The notes under the pieces are model-generated. The model saw only the letters and a list, made by a program, of their open reading frames with translations, searched no databases and was not told the origin of the DNA. Shown here one piece after another: positions 1-10,193 of a stretch of 64,000 nucleotides of DNA. This DNA is from Isoetes taiwanensis (Eukaryota > Streptophyta > Lycopodiopsida > Isoetales > Isoetaceae), in contig JAJEKV010000073.1 in NCBI GenBank assembly GCA_021234155.1, forward strand, positions 2,080,001 through 2,144,000. The letters are read 5' to 3'. The position numbers were made by a program, and so were the translations under genes. Within the stretch, counting starts at the first letter, position 1. Each line of letters opens with the position of its first letter.

Positions 1-290
1 CCCTTTAGTAAATCCCGTGGTTAACTTGGAGTTATGACGGAACTGGGCCTCCATATCCGATACATGTTTTTTATGGCTCCTTTTTATGAGCTAAGATTCC
101 CTGCTAGGAAACCTAAACTACGTAAGAAAAGGGAAAAGTTCAGAGCTTGTTTGGCAGTCTAAAATAAATAAGAAAAAGGGGAAGTTCAGAGCTTAACCTG
201 GAGCTATGTCGGAACTGGACCCCTATACCTGAGCTCCCATTTTGCCCTTTTGTAGAAAGTTCAAAGAACTAGATAATTTGGAGCTAGAAT
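1..290. repeat. Head segment of a composite repeat
   Basis: The stretch containing 'cccttttgtagaaagttcaa' (about 180-290) recurs with small changes at 8205-8310, in both cases near PAP-derived sequence. Within 120-260 a 'gttcagagctt' motif occurs twice, so the segment is internally repetitive. No coding signal is seen. It looks like the edge of a duplicated block, but the full unit cannot be bounded because the window starts here. Confidence 0.5.
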
Positions 291-640
291 GGAAACCTGT
301 ATGTAGTGTTTCCTACATCCAAAGAAGTCTTGCCTCTCAAACAAGTCATCCCAAGGAGCGGCCTTGTTGTAAGTTCTATCACAAATCTCTTGCCCCTTGC
401 AAATTCTTGCACTATGATGCAGAGAGTGCTTCCTGTGACGTTGTAGCTGGAATTCATACAAGGGTATGAAGAGGTGATTATGGGCACGAGATGGTACTTC
501 TCCCGAGAATTTAATGCAGGATTCAAATTGAGAAGTTTTCCAGCTTACAAAGGACACAACATCACCGAAGTTTTCCCGTTCCAAAGAGTCTGTCAGCCAC
601 AATTGCTGTGCTCCTTTGTCCCTGTCCCAATTTTCCAAAC
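291..640 (-). pseudogene. Poly(A) polymerase fragment (middle region)
   Basis: Read on the minus strand, two overlapping frames together match the plant PAP region from the strand after the nucleotidyltransferase domain to the start of the RNA-binding domain (for example 'FERQDFFGCRKHYIQVS' and 'ICDRTYNKAAPWDDLF'). The frame changes near 500-540, so no continuous protein is possible. It lacks the catalytic domain. It is one of about ten PAP-derived fragments in the window; the best copy is at 17487-19068. Confidence 0.75.
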
Positions 641-844
641 CAAAATGCCTGGCATGTTTAAATCAAATTGCTAGACTCTTCATTCATCCCTATTGTATTG
701 CCATTCGCTTGCCAAACAATGTCTACAACATCAGCTCCATCTTCATCTTATACCATCATCGATAATCTGAACTATCCATTGCCCACATCGCTCAAGAACA
801 GAAATAGAATTAAATAGAATCAAATTTCCATTGAATGATATATC

Positions 845-1292
845 ACTAATATAATATTGATGTACAAGAAAGAACTCATATGTACAAATTCTCCACCTGA
901 TGTTACAAGGGATGGAGTTGACGTTAATGACCTGACATGACATCTTTTCCTTTTTGCTGACCGTATGTTGGGATCAGACCTAGCCATTTCAAGAGCATAA
1001 ACTGGAACTTGTTTTCTAACTATATGGTTAATGCTAATCTCCATCCCTTGTTTAAGATTTGGGTATTTGGTCTTAAGAAAATCCTTGAAAGCCGTATCAT
1101 TTAGACTTTCTGAACTCTTTTGCTCAGCCCAATAAAGAATGCTGCACAATTTTCTCTATTGGGGACAGCATAAGGATATGGATGGCACTGTAGAAAACCA
1201 ACAATGGCTGTTTCAACTCTTCCAATAAACGAGACTCAATCCATCCTTTCCATCTCATCAACTCTTCACAGTTGAGTGCTTGAATGGAAACC
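845..1292 (-). pseudogene. Poly(A) polymerase 3'-end fragment
   Basis: Minus-strand translation gives the PAP C-terminal block: a KDFLKTKYPNLKQGMEISIN segment followed by the SDPN..SAKRKRCH segment and the short tail ending in GGE before a stop, as in the copy at 17487. Non-coding sequence after the stop (790-870) resembles the 3' flanks of the other copies. The fragment is detached from an upstream catalytic domain and carries frameshifts, so it is non-functional as a polymerase. Confidence 0.75.
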
Positions 1293-1329
1293 TATATGTA
1301 GTGTTTGCTATATACAAAGAAGGCATTTA

Positions 1330-1800
1330 CATTCCGGACCAAAATAATGGCGAAATCTGAAATCCCAGTGGTCAAGACAAACTCTGCAATACAAAATTTA
1401 CAAAGCCAATACGAATTTGTAGAATCAAAAACCCTAAATAACTTTACATCAGCATTGTGATTCGCAATACAAATGAGTGCAGGGATTTTTGACTCAGATG
1501 CATGCCTTTGCATAAAGATACTGATTGCATCTGACTAACTTTTAGCGCCACAATGAGCTCAGAAACATACCTTATGCTGAAGAATAGGTGCTGAAGAATG
1601 ACCGGCAAGAAACCTTAGGTTTATATAGCCAGTGAAGAATCCGGGCTTTGCTTCAAAATAAAGAAATCCTTTATTACATGACCAGCTTATGTTTTTTTCT
1701 TTTTAATAAATTTTAATAAGGGTTACGTGTCAATTTCAGGTATAAATATCAATCCCAGGGCTATCCTCAGCCTATTAGAGTCAAATTTTTTACAAACAGA
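1330..1800. repeat. Second repeat family (R2), copy 1
   Basis: About 470 bp that recurs at 7085-7470 and, split by a MITE, at 8480-9210. Shared landmarks are 'aaaccctaaatagcttt'-like sequence, 'actcagatgcatgcctt', 'gcgccacaatgag' and 'atcccagggctatcctcagc'. It sits beside PAP-derived fragments each time. No reading frame is conserved. It supplies the empty site that dates both the SINE at 7475 and the MITE at 8605. Confidence 0.75.
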
Positions 1801-1859
1801 AACTTCACTACTTTATATAGGTAGTCATGAAGGTAAATTTTCATACTAGGATTACAACT

Positions 1860-2071
1860 TGCCCAAGTTCAAACACCAAACTGTAACTGCAATCAACAAG
1901 GAACAGCATAAAATTGAATTTCCACTGATATATCACAAATACAATATTGATGTATAAGGAAGGAAGAAGAGATATGTACTAATTCTTTGTCTCTAGAATA
2001 AGAGGTCATTCTCCACCTGCCGTTACAAGGGATGAAGTTGAAGTTAATGCCCCAACATGTCATCTTCTTCT

Positions 2072-2109
<38 letters not shown>

Positions 2110-2345
2110 ACCATGTGTTGGGATTAGACCCAGCCATTTAAGAGCCTAAATAGGAACATGTTTTCTAACTACATGGTTAATGGTAACCTCCATTCCTTGC
2201 TTAAGATCTGGGCATTTGATCTTAAGGAAATCTTTGAAAGTCGTAACACACGCATTGAGGTCAAAAGTATGATTTAGACTTCCTGGATTCTTTTGTCTCA
2301 GCCCAATGAAGAATGCTGCACAATTTTCTCCATTGGAGGAAGCAG
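1860..2345 (-). pseudogene. Poly(A) polymerase 3'-end fragment with poly(T) expansion
   Basis: The minus strand contains the PAP C-terminal coding end and the same 3' flank as other copies ('caccaaactgtaac', 'caatattgatgta'). A run of about 35 T at 2071-2105 lies where other copies have 'catcttttcctttt', and expands the coding end into poly-lysine on translation. The run is a simple homopolymer expansion inside an old repeat; it could be shortened or lengthened by sequencing. Confidence 0.65.
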
Positions 2346-2479
2346 ATTTTTTCTTTTTAACAATTTTGGATAAGGATTAGAAAAGCATATATGTCAATCC
2401 CAGGGTTGTCCTCAGCCCTGTACGAACAAAAACTTCAGTGCTTTATATATAGGTAACGATGAAGGTACATTTTCATACT

Positions 2480-3170
2480 AGGATTACAAATTGCCCAAGT
2501 TCGGACACCAAACTATAACTGCAATCAACAAGAAATCAGAATAGAATTGAATAAAATTAAATTTCCAATAATGTATCACTAATACAATATTGATGTAAAA
2601 GAAAGAAGTCATATATACAAATACTTTGTCTCTAAAATAGAAGGTCATTCTCCACCTGATGTTACAAGGGATGGAGTTGAGGTTAATGATCCAACATGAC
2701 ATCTTTTTCCTTTTCGCTGACCATGTTTTGGGATCAGACCTATCCATTTTAAGAGCATAAAGTGGAACGTGTTTTCTAAGTACATGGTTAATGCTAACCT
2801 CCATCCCTTGTTTAAGATCTGGGTATTCAACCTTAAGAAAATCCTTGAAAGCCGTAGCACATGCATCAAGGTCAAAAGTATTTTTTGCCGAATGAAGAAT
2901 GCTGCACAATTTTCTCCATTGCAGAAAGCAAAAGGAAATGGATGGCAATGTAGAAGACCAGCAACGACTTTTTCAACTCTTCCAATAAGGTGTCTGAGAT
3001 GAGACTCACTCCATCCTTTCCATCTCCTCAACTCTTCACAGTTTGCTACATCTCAACAAGCCTTGCCTCTCAAACAAGTCGTCCCAGGAGATGCCCTTGT
3101 TGTAGATTCTGTCACAATCACTTGCCTCCTTGCAGATTCGTGCATCATGATGCAGAAAGTACATTGATTG
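2480..3170 (-). pseudogene. Poly(A) polymerase C-terminal fragment
   Basis: Two minus-strand frames (3031-2645 and 2948-2484) share PAP sequence: 'RRWKGWSESHLRHLIGRVEK' then the F-DLK-x-GMEVSIN region and the SDPKTWSAKRKKMSC end. The central-domain signature found in the copy at 17487 begins near 3165. A frame change around 2830-2900 prevents a single product. Its 3' flank (2480-2640) is the shared non-coding tail of the family. Confidence 0.75.
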
Positions 3171-3432
3171 CAGCAACAAACCAGAAGCTTCTTGATTTAA
3201 CTTTCATCTTGCACCTAGGGTATACAGATTTCAATTTGGTACCTTAGAGCCAAATATGAATTATATGGTGAAACAAAACATGTGTTACCATGTGTGATTA
3301 CAGGTAAGAGCAGAGAAACATGAGGCTTTCTTATCATTTGCCATCATCATGTTAGGAGGAAGGAAGGAAGGAAGTATATTTTAACGTTCACGGAGACCAA
3401 CTGGCCTATGAGACGGTTTTACAATATAGCGT

Positions 3433-4443
3433 TTAGTTTCCAAACACAACATAAAACCACAGAAACCCTGTACAATGTGTCTCTACCACTGGGATGAAAA
3501 AACCCCCCATGTGGGAGGAAAAACCCTTGTAGTAGGCGTTGAGAGGCCCTATTTGGGGGCTCAAATTCCCTGTGCTGTGAGGGACTCCTTGACGGTGGAG
3601 ACTTGCAGAATGTAGGACGCAAGACGTGCCACCATTGGCTGGCGAAGCCAGCAGTTGGTGAATTGCTATCTCAAAGCATCTAAGATCGGCATGAGCTGCT
3701 CGGATGTGTGCATATGCTGGGCATTCCTGTAGAGCATGGTGTTCATCTTCTACTATCTGCATGTGACAGCACTGGCATAATCTCTCATGCCGGGGGATTT
3801 CCTGCCCTCCATCCGTACCCCAACGGCCTGTCTCAATTCTGAGATGGTGGGACCCTGTCCTTATTGCAGCTATAGCTCTTCGTTTCTTGGTGGAAATGTG
3901 TGCCTTCAGATACTGGTGGGGGCCGTGTTCAAGCGACGGATTGACTGCGGTGTGGTAGTGCTCGTTTTGGGCTTTGCATGAGTGGGCGATCCCACGAGAG
4001 GCAAAGAAAGCGCCGCATTCAAATGCAGCTCCTGCTCTGCGATATCCGACATATCCACAATGTGTTGATAGTCTATGGACCATCGTGCGAACCATCCCCT
4101 ACAATGCTCTTGCCATACTCTCTTCAGACGTTGCGGCCCTTGTGCCAATAACAGAGCCCGGGGAGGAAGACGTTGTGCATCCATTTCGTCAACCTTATGG
4201 AAATACGCGAAGGTGCACGCGACATAGCGTATCTTCGCTAGGGCCAAAAGCCGCCTCATACAAACAAAATTGGATAAGGCACCGCGGTCCTTGACGCCTA
4301 GGGTCGTATGTCGTGAAAGCCTTCTGCACCCTCTCTAGCTTATCCCAAGTACCCTTGCTAACCGCCGCCCCCAGACCTCTATCCCATACTGGCCGAGATC
4401 GGGTTCCACGAGTGCTCGGAACAAGTGTGCTTTGCGTGCCCAA
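3433..4443 (-). pseudogene. LINE ORF2 C-terminal region with zinc knuckle
   Basis: Three overlapping minus-strand frames cover the region after the RT core. They include a 'GPQRLKRVWQEHCRGWFARW' block that is matched by the LINE at 28390-28500, and end with 'LCQCCHMQIVEDEHHALQEC', a C-x2-C-x8-H-x4-C knuckle typical of the C-terminus of plant LINE reverse transcriptases. Single-base frame changes separate the pieces. The knuckle probably binds the element's RNA, by analogy with the family. Confidence 0.8.
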
Positions 4444-4467
4444 TCGTAGAGATCTATTCTGTGACAG

Positions 4468-5196
4468 CTATTCTTGCATTGCATACAGGGCTTTCCATCC
4501 CGCGCTGACCCTTCTTTCTACATAGTCATCCCATAGCATGTTATCAGAGAAATCGATTCCCAGATACTTAAAGGTCTTTACAACTTCCATCCTTTGTCCT
4601 CTGTAATAGAAGTTCGGGATATCATGCCGCCTTGAGCATGTGATTGGCAACATCTTGGTTTTCTGCTGGTTGACTGTCATTCCTGCTATGTCACAGAATT
4701 GACTGAGAGCATCCAAATGTTCTTGCATACTCCTGGCTGTATGGGATAATAAGCCCAGATCGTCTGCATAGAGCAACGTTTTTACTGTATATGCCTCTGG
4801 CAACTGCGGGCCACCACCTCCATGTTCTTGCATCCAGGTCTCCAACTTGTCAATATAGAGTCCAAAAAGCGTTGGAGATAACAGGCATCCCTGTTTAACA
4901 CCTATGGTGTTGTTCACCAGGTGGTCTGACGCAGGCAAAGTGGCATATATTCTGTCATACAGCCGGTAGATGGCATTCTGCAAGTCCTGTAGGACATGTA
5001 GCTCCTGCAAGCGTTGCCACAACAGGTCCCGAGGGACCGTATCATATGCCGTCTTAAAATCCACGAAACAGCAATACAGGTCACGTTGTGCATTGTGGCT
5101 AGCTTCAATAAGGATTCTGAGAGTAAAAATATGATCATTCGTGGAGTGGGCAGGGCGAAAACCTGCCTGGCCAACTGCATGCATTCCTCCGCCCAT
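4468..5196 (-). pseudogene. LINE reverse transcriptase core
   Basis: A 242-residue frame covers the RT core. Visible in order: 'QAGFRPAHSTNDHIFTL', 'CCFVDFKTAYDTVPRD' (catalytic D in the palm), 'GVKQGCLLSPTLFGLYID', 'TLLYADDLGLLS' (the YADD catalytic pair) and the 'FKYLGIDFS' block. All catalytic aspartates are present. The upstream part is in another frame, so the protein is broken at about 5190. In the family this enzyme copies element RNA at a nicked chromosomal target. Confidence 0.9.
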
Positions 5197-5199
5197 TGC

Positions 5200-6065
5200 G
5201 TTAACTTCTTCTCCAGCACCCCTGCTAGAAGTTTTGCGAGTAACGGGCTCACCATGATCATACGTTAGTTGGTGGAGTCATCCCTGCTTCCCATCTTATG
5301 AATAGGGGTGACCTTGCTAACCATCCATTCATGCGGGAGGCCCTCTCTGATGGCCTGATTGATTATCCATGTCAAAGGTCCGAGCAAAGCTGGCCCACCC
5401 CATTTCAACAGCTCGGCCTGAAGTCCCTGCAAGTCCTTTGCTTTACCATTAGCAAGATGCCTAAGATCCTGGTGGATGTCCGCCTCTGAGAGCTGCAGTG
5501 TTTCTCCTAGTTGATCTGGCACGTCAGCAATTGCTTCTAGGGGTTTATACAACTCCTCCAACCGCTGTCTCCACTGGTCTGCGGTAACATTTCCAGGTGG
5601 TTGATGCCTCTTATACAGCACTCTACGCCAAAAGGCTTTTGGCTCAGTCATCAGTAGATCAAACATGCGTTGCTGATTTTCTGCAATGTAGCAATGCTTT
5701 TTGGATTTCAAGAATGTCTTATAGTCCCTAATGGCCTGTGGCCGGAGTTGTGGATCTAAGATGGTGCGTAGCTGACTCTTTAGAGCCTTACATTCCGCGT
5801 CAAACCATGGGTTTTGAGGGAATTGCACAGTGTCCCTGTGCGGGAGCTTTCTTGCTGCAAAGCATTTACTGGCTGCTGCGAGTAAAGCCTTCACCAACCA
5901 TTCACACTTATCATGCAATATATAGAGGGCACCAATCCCCTGTAGCTCACGTTTAAGCTCCACCTCATATCCTGCTTGCTTCCTATAGTTCCGGTTGTAT
6001 CCCAAACCCCGGGGGTGCCTGTCCTGTGGCCACGCCACTGAGTGCCTCCAATTCAAAGTGACTGT
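5200..6065 (-). pseudogene. LINE ORF2 linker and RT N-terminus with nonsense codon
   Basis: The minus-strand frame ending at 5265 reads through 'NPWFDAECKALKSQ' and 'AFWRRVLYKRHQPPGNVTAD' to 'VSKVTPIHKMGSRDDSTN', then TAA at 5265-5267. The same frame resumes at once with 'RMIMVSPLLAKLLAGVLEKK'. The stop occupies the place of the tyrosine normally found in the STNYR motif, so it is a single nonsense change. A second break (frameshift) follows near 5190. The endonuclease domain is not present upstream. Confidence 0.8.
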
Positions 6066-6238
6066 AAGAAGCAAAAGCACTTTACAAGCATTATTCCATG
6101 ATATTTTGAGACTTTTTATTTTCAAACTCTGACTTCTCTTCACAATTATGCAATGTATTTAGTGAACTTCGTCTATTTAAAATGCAGATTGCATGGAAAA
6201 AATGTTCTTAGTTGGATATTGGAGCATGCTTTAGATCT

Positions 6239-6358
6239 TGGCTGTATTTAACATTGTCCTTCTCAATGTGTTCAGGGTAAGAAGCAATTTCTTTTGCATG
6301 GCTGAATTTAGCATTGGCCTTATCAATGTGTTCAAAGTAAGAACAGTTTCTTTTGCAT
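6239..6358. repeat. Two-copy tandem repeat of about 60 bp
   Basis: A unit beginning near 'ggctgtatttaacattg' and ending 'agaagcaatttcttttgcat' is followed directly by a second unit 'ggctgaatttagcattg...agaacagtttcttttgcat'. Each is about 60 bp with a few substitutions. No gene is seen. The array lies directly upstream of the SINE at 6360. Confidence 0.7.
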
Positions 6359-6359
6359 G

Positions 6360-6595
6360 TTCTTTTGCTTGGTCCTGTGGTAAGACGTTAAACTGCCATA
6401 CCCAAGGTCACGGGTTCAACGCCTCGTTGTGAAAGTGGCCATGCAATGTAAAGTTGGTGGGGGAAGGACCCACTTCAGCAATGTAAAGTGGTGGGGGCAG
6501 GACCCATCTGGGTGTGTTGTAAAGTGTCACATGTCCGATAGGACGCTGCCTTGTGGCGTGACGTTAAAATCTCTTCTTCTTCTTCTTCTTCTACA
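6360..6595 (+). mobile_element. tRNA-derived SINE with LINE-like 3' end
   Basis: The 5' part resembles a tRNA-type RNA polymerase III promoter: box A-like 'tggtcctgtggtaag' at about 6369-6384 and box B-like 'gggttcaacgcc' at about 6412-6423. The body has two diverged 'gcaatgtaaagttggtgggggaaggaccca'-type units (about 6440-6515). The 3' end has a GTCC-GATA-GGAC hairpin (6533-6544), then GACGTTAAAA (6560-6569) and a (CTT)n tail. That 3' end matches the LINEs here, as expected for a SINE mobilised by them. Target duplication was not identified. Confidence 0.65.
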
Positions 6596-6599
6596 TTAA

Positions 6600-7084
6600 T
6601 GTTATTAATATAATGATCTATGTTGTTGGTCCACATATACAAGTTATGACAATGGATTTGTTACATGCTTTGTGGAGTTGGATCAATGAAAAGAGTATCT
6701 AAGAGAGGTGGTTTTTTCTTGAATCCTGTACCCTTAATTTTATATGTGTAGCTATGTCAACATGGTATTATGGTATGTGTGAACACTTCTTTGTATATTC
6801 CTCTTTTTCTTCACACTTTTCTATTGTGGCTTTATTTGCTGCCTATTGTACTATTTTCCAGCCAGGACATGGCTTAATAATCACCTACTCCACAAAATAC
6901 ACCTTTTGTTTTCCTTTAATTTTGGAAGATTTCTTAGTTTGTTACATTATTTTCAAAGCCTTGGCATATATATAATTTATGTAGTTTTTATAAATTCAGA
7001 GCAAAGATGGAAATGGAGCCAGGCTTTGGAAGATGTTGAACAACTTGGTGGAATATTGAAGATAATAATGTGCATCTCTCTACG
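6600..7084. other. AT-rich interval without recognisable feature
   Basis: AT-rich sequence following the SINE. Short open frames at 6754-7145 have no recognisable domain and no family resemblance. I see no RNA gene or repeat boundary here. Confidence 0.5.
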
Positions 7085-7470
7085 ACAAAGCCGATCCAAA
7101 TTTGTAGCATCAAGAACCCTAAATAGCTTTGCGTCTGCATTTTGATTCGCAACACAATGAGTACACAGATTTTCGACTCAGATGCATGCCTTCGCATAAA
7201 GAAACTGATTGCATCAGACTAATTTTTGGCGCCACAATGAGATCATAAACATGCTGAAGAATAGACGCTAAAGAATGACAAACTTCGATGGAAGGAAAAT
7301 ATAACCAACCTTCGGCTTATATATCCACTCAAGAATACGTGCTTTGCTTCAAAACAAAGTAATCCCTTGTTACATGCCCAACTTATATTTTGTCTTTCTA
7401 ATAATTTTAGATAAGGGTTAGAAAAGCATACGTGTCAATCCCAGGGCTATCCTCAGCCCAAAAATATTAG
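7085..7470. repeat. R2 repeat, copy 2
   Basis: Matches 1425-1790 with many small substitutions, including the 'actcagatgcatgccttcgc' and 'gcgccacaatgag' landmarks and the 'atcccagggctatcctcagcc' end. Its continuation resumes at 7630 after the SINE insertion. Confidence 0.7.
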
Positions 7471-7474
7471 AGTC

Positions 7475-7624
7475 TCCTCCCCCTTCCCCCTTTTTTTTCT
7501 TTTTTGACGGCATGGTTGGCTGGACTTGCACTTGCCCACATCTCCCACTCGATTATAGCCAGTGGGTTTTGAACCCTAGTGGGGATCATCAGAATCCGAG
7601 GCCTTACCACTAAACCACCACCGC
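7475..7624 (-). mobile_element. tRNA-derived SINE with 5-bp target duplication
   Basis: On the minus strand the 150-bp insert starts with a box A-like 'GGTGGTTTAGTGGTAAGGCC' and has a box B-like 'GGGTTCAAAACCC' about 32 nt further on, then ends in a purine- and A-rich tail (7475-7506). It is bounded by GAGTC at 7470-7474 and at 7625-7629. The related sequence at about 1780-1800 reads 'ttagagtcaaattttttac' without the insert, giving an empty site. A short tRNA-like SINE is the best fit; there is no protein. Confidence 0.85.
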
Positions 7625-7629
7625 GAGTC

Positions 7630-8165
7630 ATATTTTTTACAAATAGAAACTTTAGTGCTTTATATAGGTAGTGATGAAGGTAAAGATTACAAATCACCCA
7701 AGTTCGAACAACAAACTATAACTATGATACATTAAACATTCAGGATCTTTCGTGTAAGCTTAGAACTGCAATCAACAAGAAAGAGAGCAGAATTGAATAG
7801 AATCGAATTTCCATTAAATGATGTATCACAAATACAATATTGATGTACAAGAACGAAGTGATATGTACAAATTCTTACAAATTCAGGAGATCATTCTCCA
7901 CTTGCCGTTACGAGGGATGGAGTTGAAGTTAATAACCCAACACGACATCTTTTCCTTTTGTTGACCATGTGTTGGGATCAGACCCAGCCATTATAAGAGT
8001 ATAAACTCGAGCTTGTTTTCTAACTATATGGTTAATGCTAACCTCCATTCCTTGTTTAAGATCTGGGTATTCGATCTTAAGAAAATCCTTGAAAGCCATA
8101 GTTCATGCATTGAGGTCAAAAGTATGATTTAGACTTCCTAGATTATTTTGCATATTAAAATTCCA
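7630..8165 (-). pseudogene. Poly(A) polymerase 3' flank and C-terminal fragment
   Basis: From 7630 the sequence follows the PAP-family 3' flank ('gtgatgaaggtaaa', 'caatattgatgtac'), and from about 7900 the minus strand contains the C-terminal coding end: the (N)TWSxKRK and KDFLK..PDLKQGMEVS segments are recognisable but frameshifted. The fragment breaks off at about 8145. It is too short and damaged to encode an enzyme. Confidence 0.65.
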
Positions 8166-8204
8166 TGCTATGCAGCCTTTGTTAGGCAAAAAAAAAAAAA
8201 AGGG

Positions 8205-8310
8205 GGGAAGTTCAAAGTTTAACCTGGAACTATGCTGGATTTGGGCCTCCATAGCTGAGCTTCTATTTTGCCCTTTTGTAGAAAGTTCAAAGAACTAGAT
8301 GATTTGGAGG
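8205..8310. repeat. Composite-repeat head segment, copy 2
   Basis: Matches 180-290, including 'cccttttgtagaaagttcaa' followed by 'agaactagatgatttggag'. A short A run (about 8190-8203) precedes it. Together with the PAP pieces on either side this shows that the 1-3.2 kb and 7.6-9.2 kb blocks are diverged duplicates. Confidence 0.6.
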
Positions 8311-8479
8311 ACACAAATTATTGTTGAAAGCAAGCAGCAAGGGACTGGACGTAATAGTGCTTGGGGTCAAACCGTGAAGCTTTGCAGGAAGTAGCCATAC
8401 CCAGATCCATAAAGCTGGCAATGGTTATGAGAAAGAATCCTTATTTTGTAGAGCTAGAAGGCATTTACATACTGGACCA

Positions 8480-9210
8480 AAATACTGGCGAAATCTGAAA
8501 CCCCTGCGATACAAAATTTATAAAGCCGATCCAAATTTGTAGCATCAAGAACCCTAAATAGCTTTGCGTCTGCATTGTGATTCGCAACACAAATGAGTGC
8601 AGAGCAAGGATGACTTTATCATCCTCTGTCTCCTTCTAAATCATAGAAATGGTGACGATTGTTTTCTATTTACCTAACTTTTCTATAGAAACAATTTTAG
8701 TAGAATTAAGATGTCTTACCAAAAATTAAGATCTCCTATTACAGAATGTCCATTAATTTGGCGAATATAGTATAATTAGGATGCAATATTATCAACTTTT
8801 GGCGATTTTAAGAATCTTTTGGGCTAACATATCCTACTAAACCATCTAATTTAGATTCATAAAATTGGTGAAATATAGCATTTTCACGCTATATCACACC
8901 TTAAAGTCATCATTGGTGCAGAGATTTTTGACTCAGATGCATGCCTTCGCATAAAGAAACTGAAGAATACCCACTGAAGAATACGGGCTTCGCTTTAAAG
9001 CAAAGTAATGCCTTGTTACGTGCCCAACTTATGATTTTTGGCTCATAATACTCATATACCCGCTGAAGAATACGGGCTTCGCTTTAAAGCAAAGTAATGC
9101 CTTGTTACGTGCCCAACTTATGTTTTTTCTTTTTAACAATTTTGGATAAGGGTTAGAAAAGCATACGTGTCAATCTGGAAGATGTCCTCAGCCCAGAAAT
9201 ATTAGTCATC
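8480..9210. repeat. R2 repeat, copy 3, split by a MITE
   Basis: 8480-8604 matches the start of R2 and 8924-9210 its remainder, with a 311-bp insertion between. Within the second part a unit of about 90 bp containing 'gaatacgggcttcgcttt' is present twice in tandem (8968-9033 and 9060-9122). Confidence 0.7.
8605..8915. mobile_element. hAT-like MITE with 8-bp target duplication
   Basis: The insert begins CAAGGATGACTTTA and its reverse complement begins CAATGATGACTTTA, an imperfect terminal inverted repeat of about 14 bp starting with CA. It is flanked by the 8-bp duplication GTGCAGAG (8597-8604 and 8916-8923). Paralogous R2 copies lack the insert: copy 1 reads 'gagtgcagggatttttgac'. An 8-bp duplication and CA-ending inverted repeats fit hAT-superfamily non-autonomous elements. 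It is 311 bp and AT-rich with no reading frame. Confidence 0.85.
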
Positions 9211-9214
9211 TTCT

Positions 9215-10190
9215 TATTAAAATGGCAAGGTGTTGGGTTCTGTGCTAGGAACCCCGCATGTTACGCCGCATGGGGCGTTCCCTCTCCCCCCTGGGGGACA
9301 CTGGCTGCCGCTTATCAATGCATTTGAAATAATGCATTTGAAATATTGCCTTTGAGAGTGGTGGGAAATCAAAGCAGTGAAGAGAAGATTGCGCAAAATG
9401 TGCAGATTTTCATGCTACCTATAGAGTAATGCCGGATTTGCCATACCAGCATTTGGGCAAGGTGCGAAGTTGAAATTTTGCCTCATCAACCTGGAAATGG
9501 GACTAGGTACGACTATGTTGGCGGGATTTGGTATAGCTACAACCTGAATGAATGGGTTCTTTTCTGTATCACTTGCAGCTGGAGGCAAATGGAGTTCCAC
9601 CATTAAGTTGCAAGCAACAGAAAAGGGGCAGAGACCACTGTTATTTTTTATTTTGAATTTAGTTCTCTGCGATTTCACCTCATTTCGTACCTAGCTTTCA
9701 AGCACTATGTGTCTAAAGAGGACGACGCCAGACATGATTTGGTTTTCACCGATTCTCTTAACAGTTCCCCGGGCATGACATTCCTTTTTGAGAAGCCTCT
9801 TAACCAGCCATGATGCAAAAAAAGTCGAAGCTATTGTGACAGACCTTGGACAGTTGCTAATTCTCCGCCACGTCTTTGCATTCCGATTGTGAGCAGCCTA
9901 TTTAATTTCTATCCTTTGTTTCACACTTTTAGTAACGGAAAGTGTTTTCCCTCCTTTGAGAAATAGGGTTATGATAATGAATTCTGCTATGACTGATAAT
10001 GATGATGATGCTGATCATCCTTGGGGATTGAGAATATGGTTTTGGTATTTGGGTACAAACGACAGAGATAGAATCAACAGAACGCGTATCAAACAGCTTT
10101 GCTCTGTCAAACAGAACGTGTACAAATTCATATGTTTGCCTTCTACAAATTCACAGTTTCTTACCCTCTATTTTTGTTTTCATTCTTTTA
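9215..10190. other. Interval without firm features
   Basis: A GC-rich patch at 9230-9330 is followed by ordinary sequence. The 87-residue minus-strand frame at 9415-9678 has no recognisable domain. I see no convincing gene, repeat or RNA here. Confidence 0.4.
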
Positions 10191-10193
10191 CAG

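Larger units (their letters stand above)
3358..6065 (-). mobile_element. LINE (non-LTR retrotransposon), 5'-truncated, minus strand
   Basis: The minus strand carries an ORF2-type protein in several broken frames: the linker before the reverse transcriptase (RT), the RT core with YADD, and a C-terminal cysteine-histidine knuckle. The 3' end reads ...GTCTCCGTGAACGTTAAAA followed by AT-rich sequence and a (TTCC)n tail at 3358-3374, a tail type seen in RTE-like and related LINEs. The endonuclease is missing, so this is a 5'-truncated copy. Exact clade is not assigned. Related copies lie at 14404-15660, 27826-29161 and 45068-45729. Confidence 0.9.

Noticed and set aside
2071-2105. Poly(A) tail of a retrocopy
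   Set aside because: The T run lies inside the PAP coding end, not after its 3' end, so it is a homopolymer expansion.
3433-4095. Cellular zinc-finger protein
   Set aside because: The cysteine-histidine knuckle and preceding blocks are the LINE ORF2 C-terminus and are matched by the LINE at 28390-28900.
7475-7624. Functional tRNA gene
   Set aside because: Box A and box B are present but the anticodon and acceptor arms do not fold into a cloverleaf and it is flanked by a target duplication and an A-rich tail.
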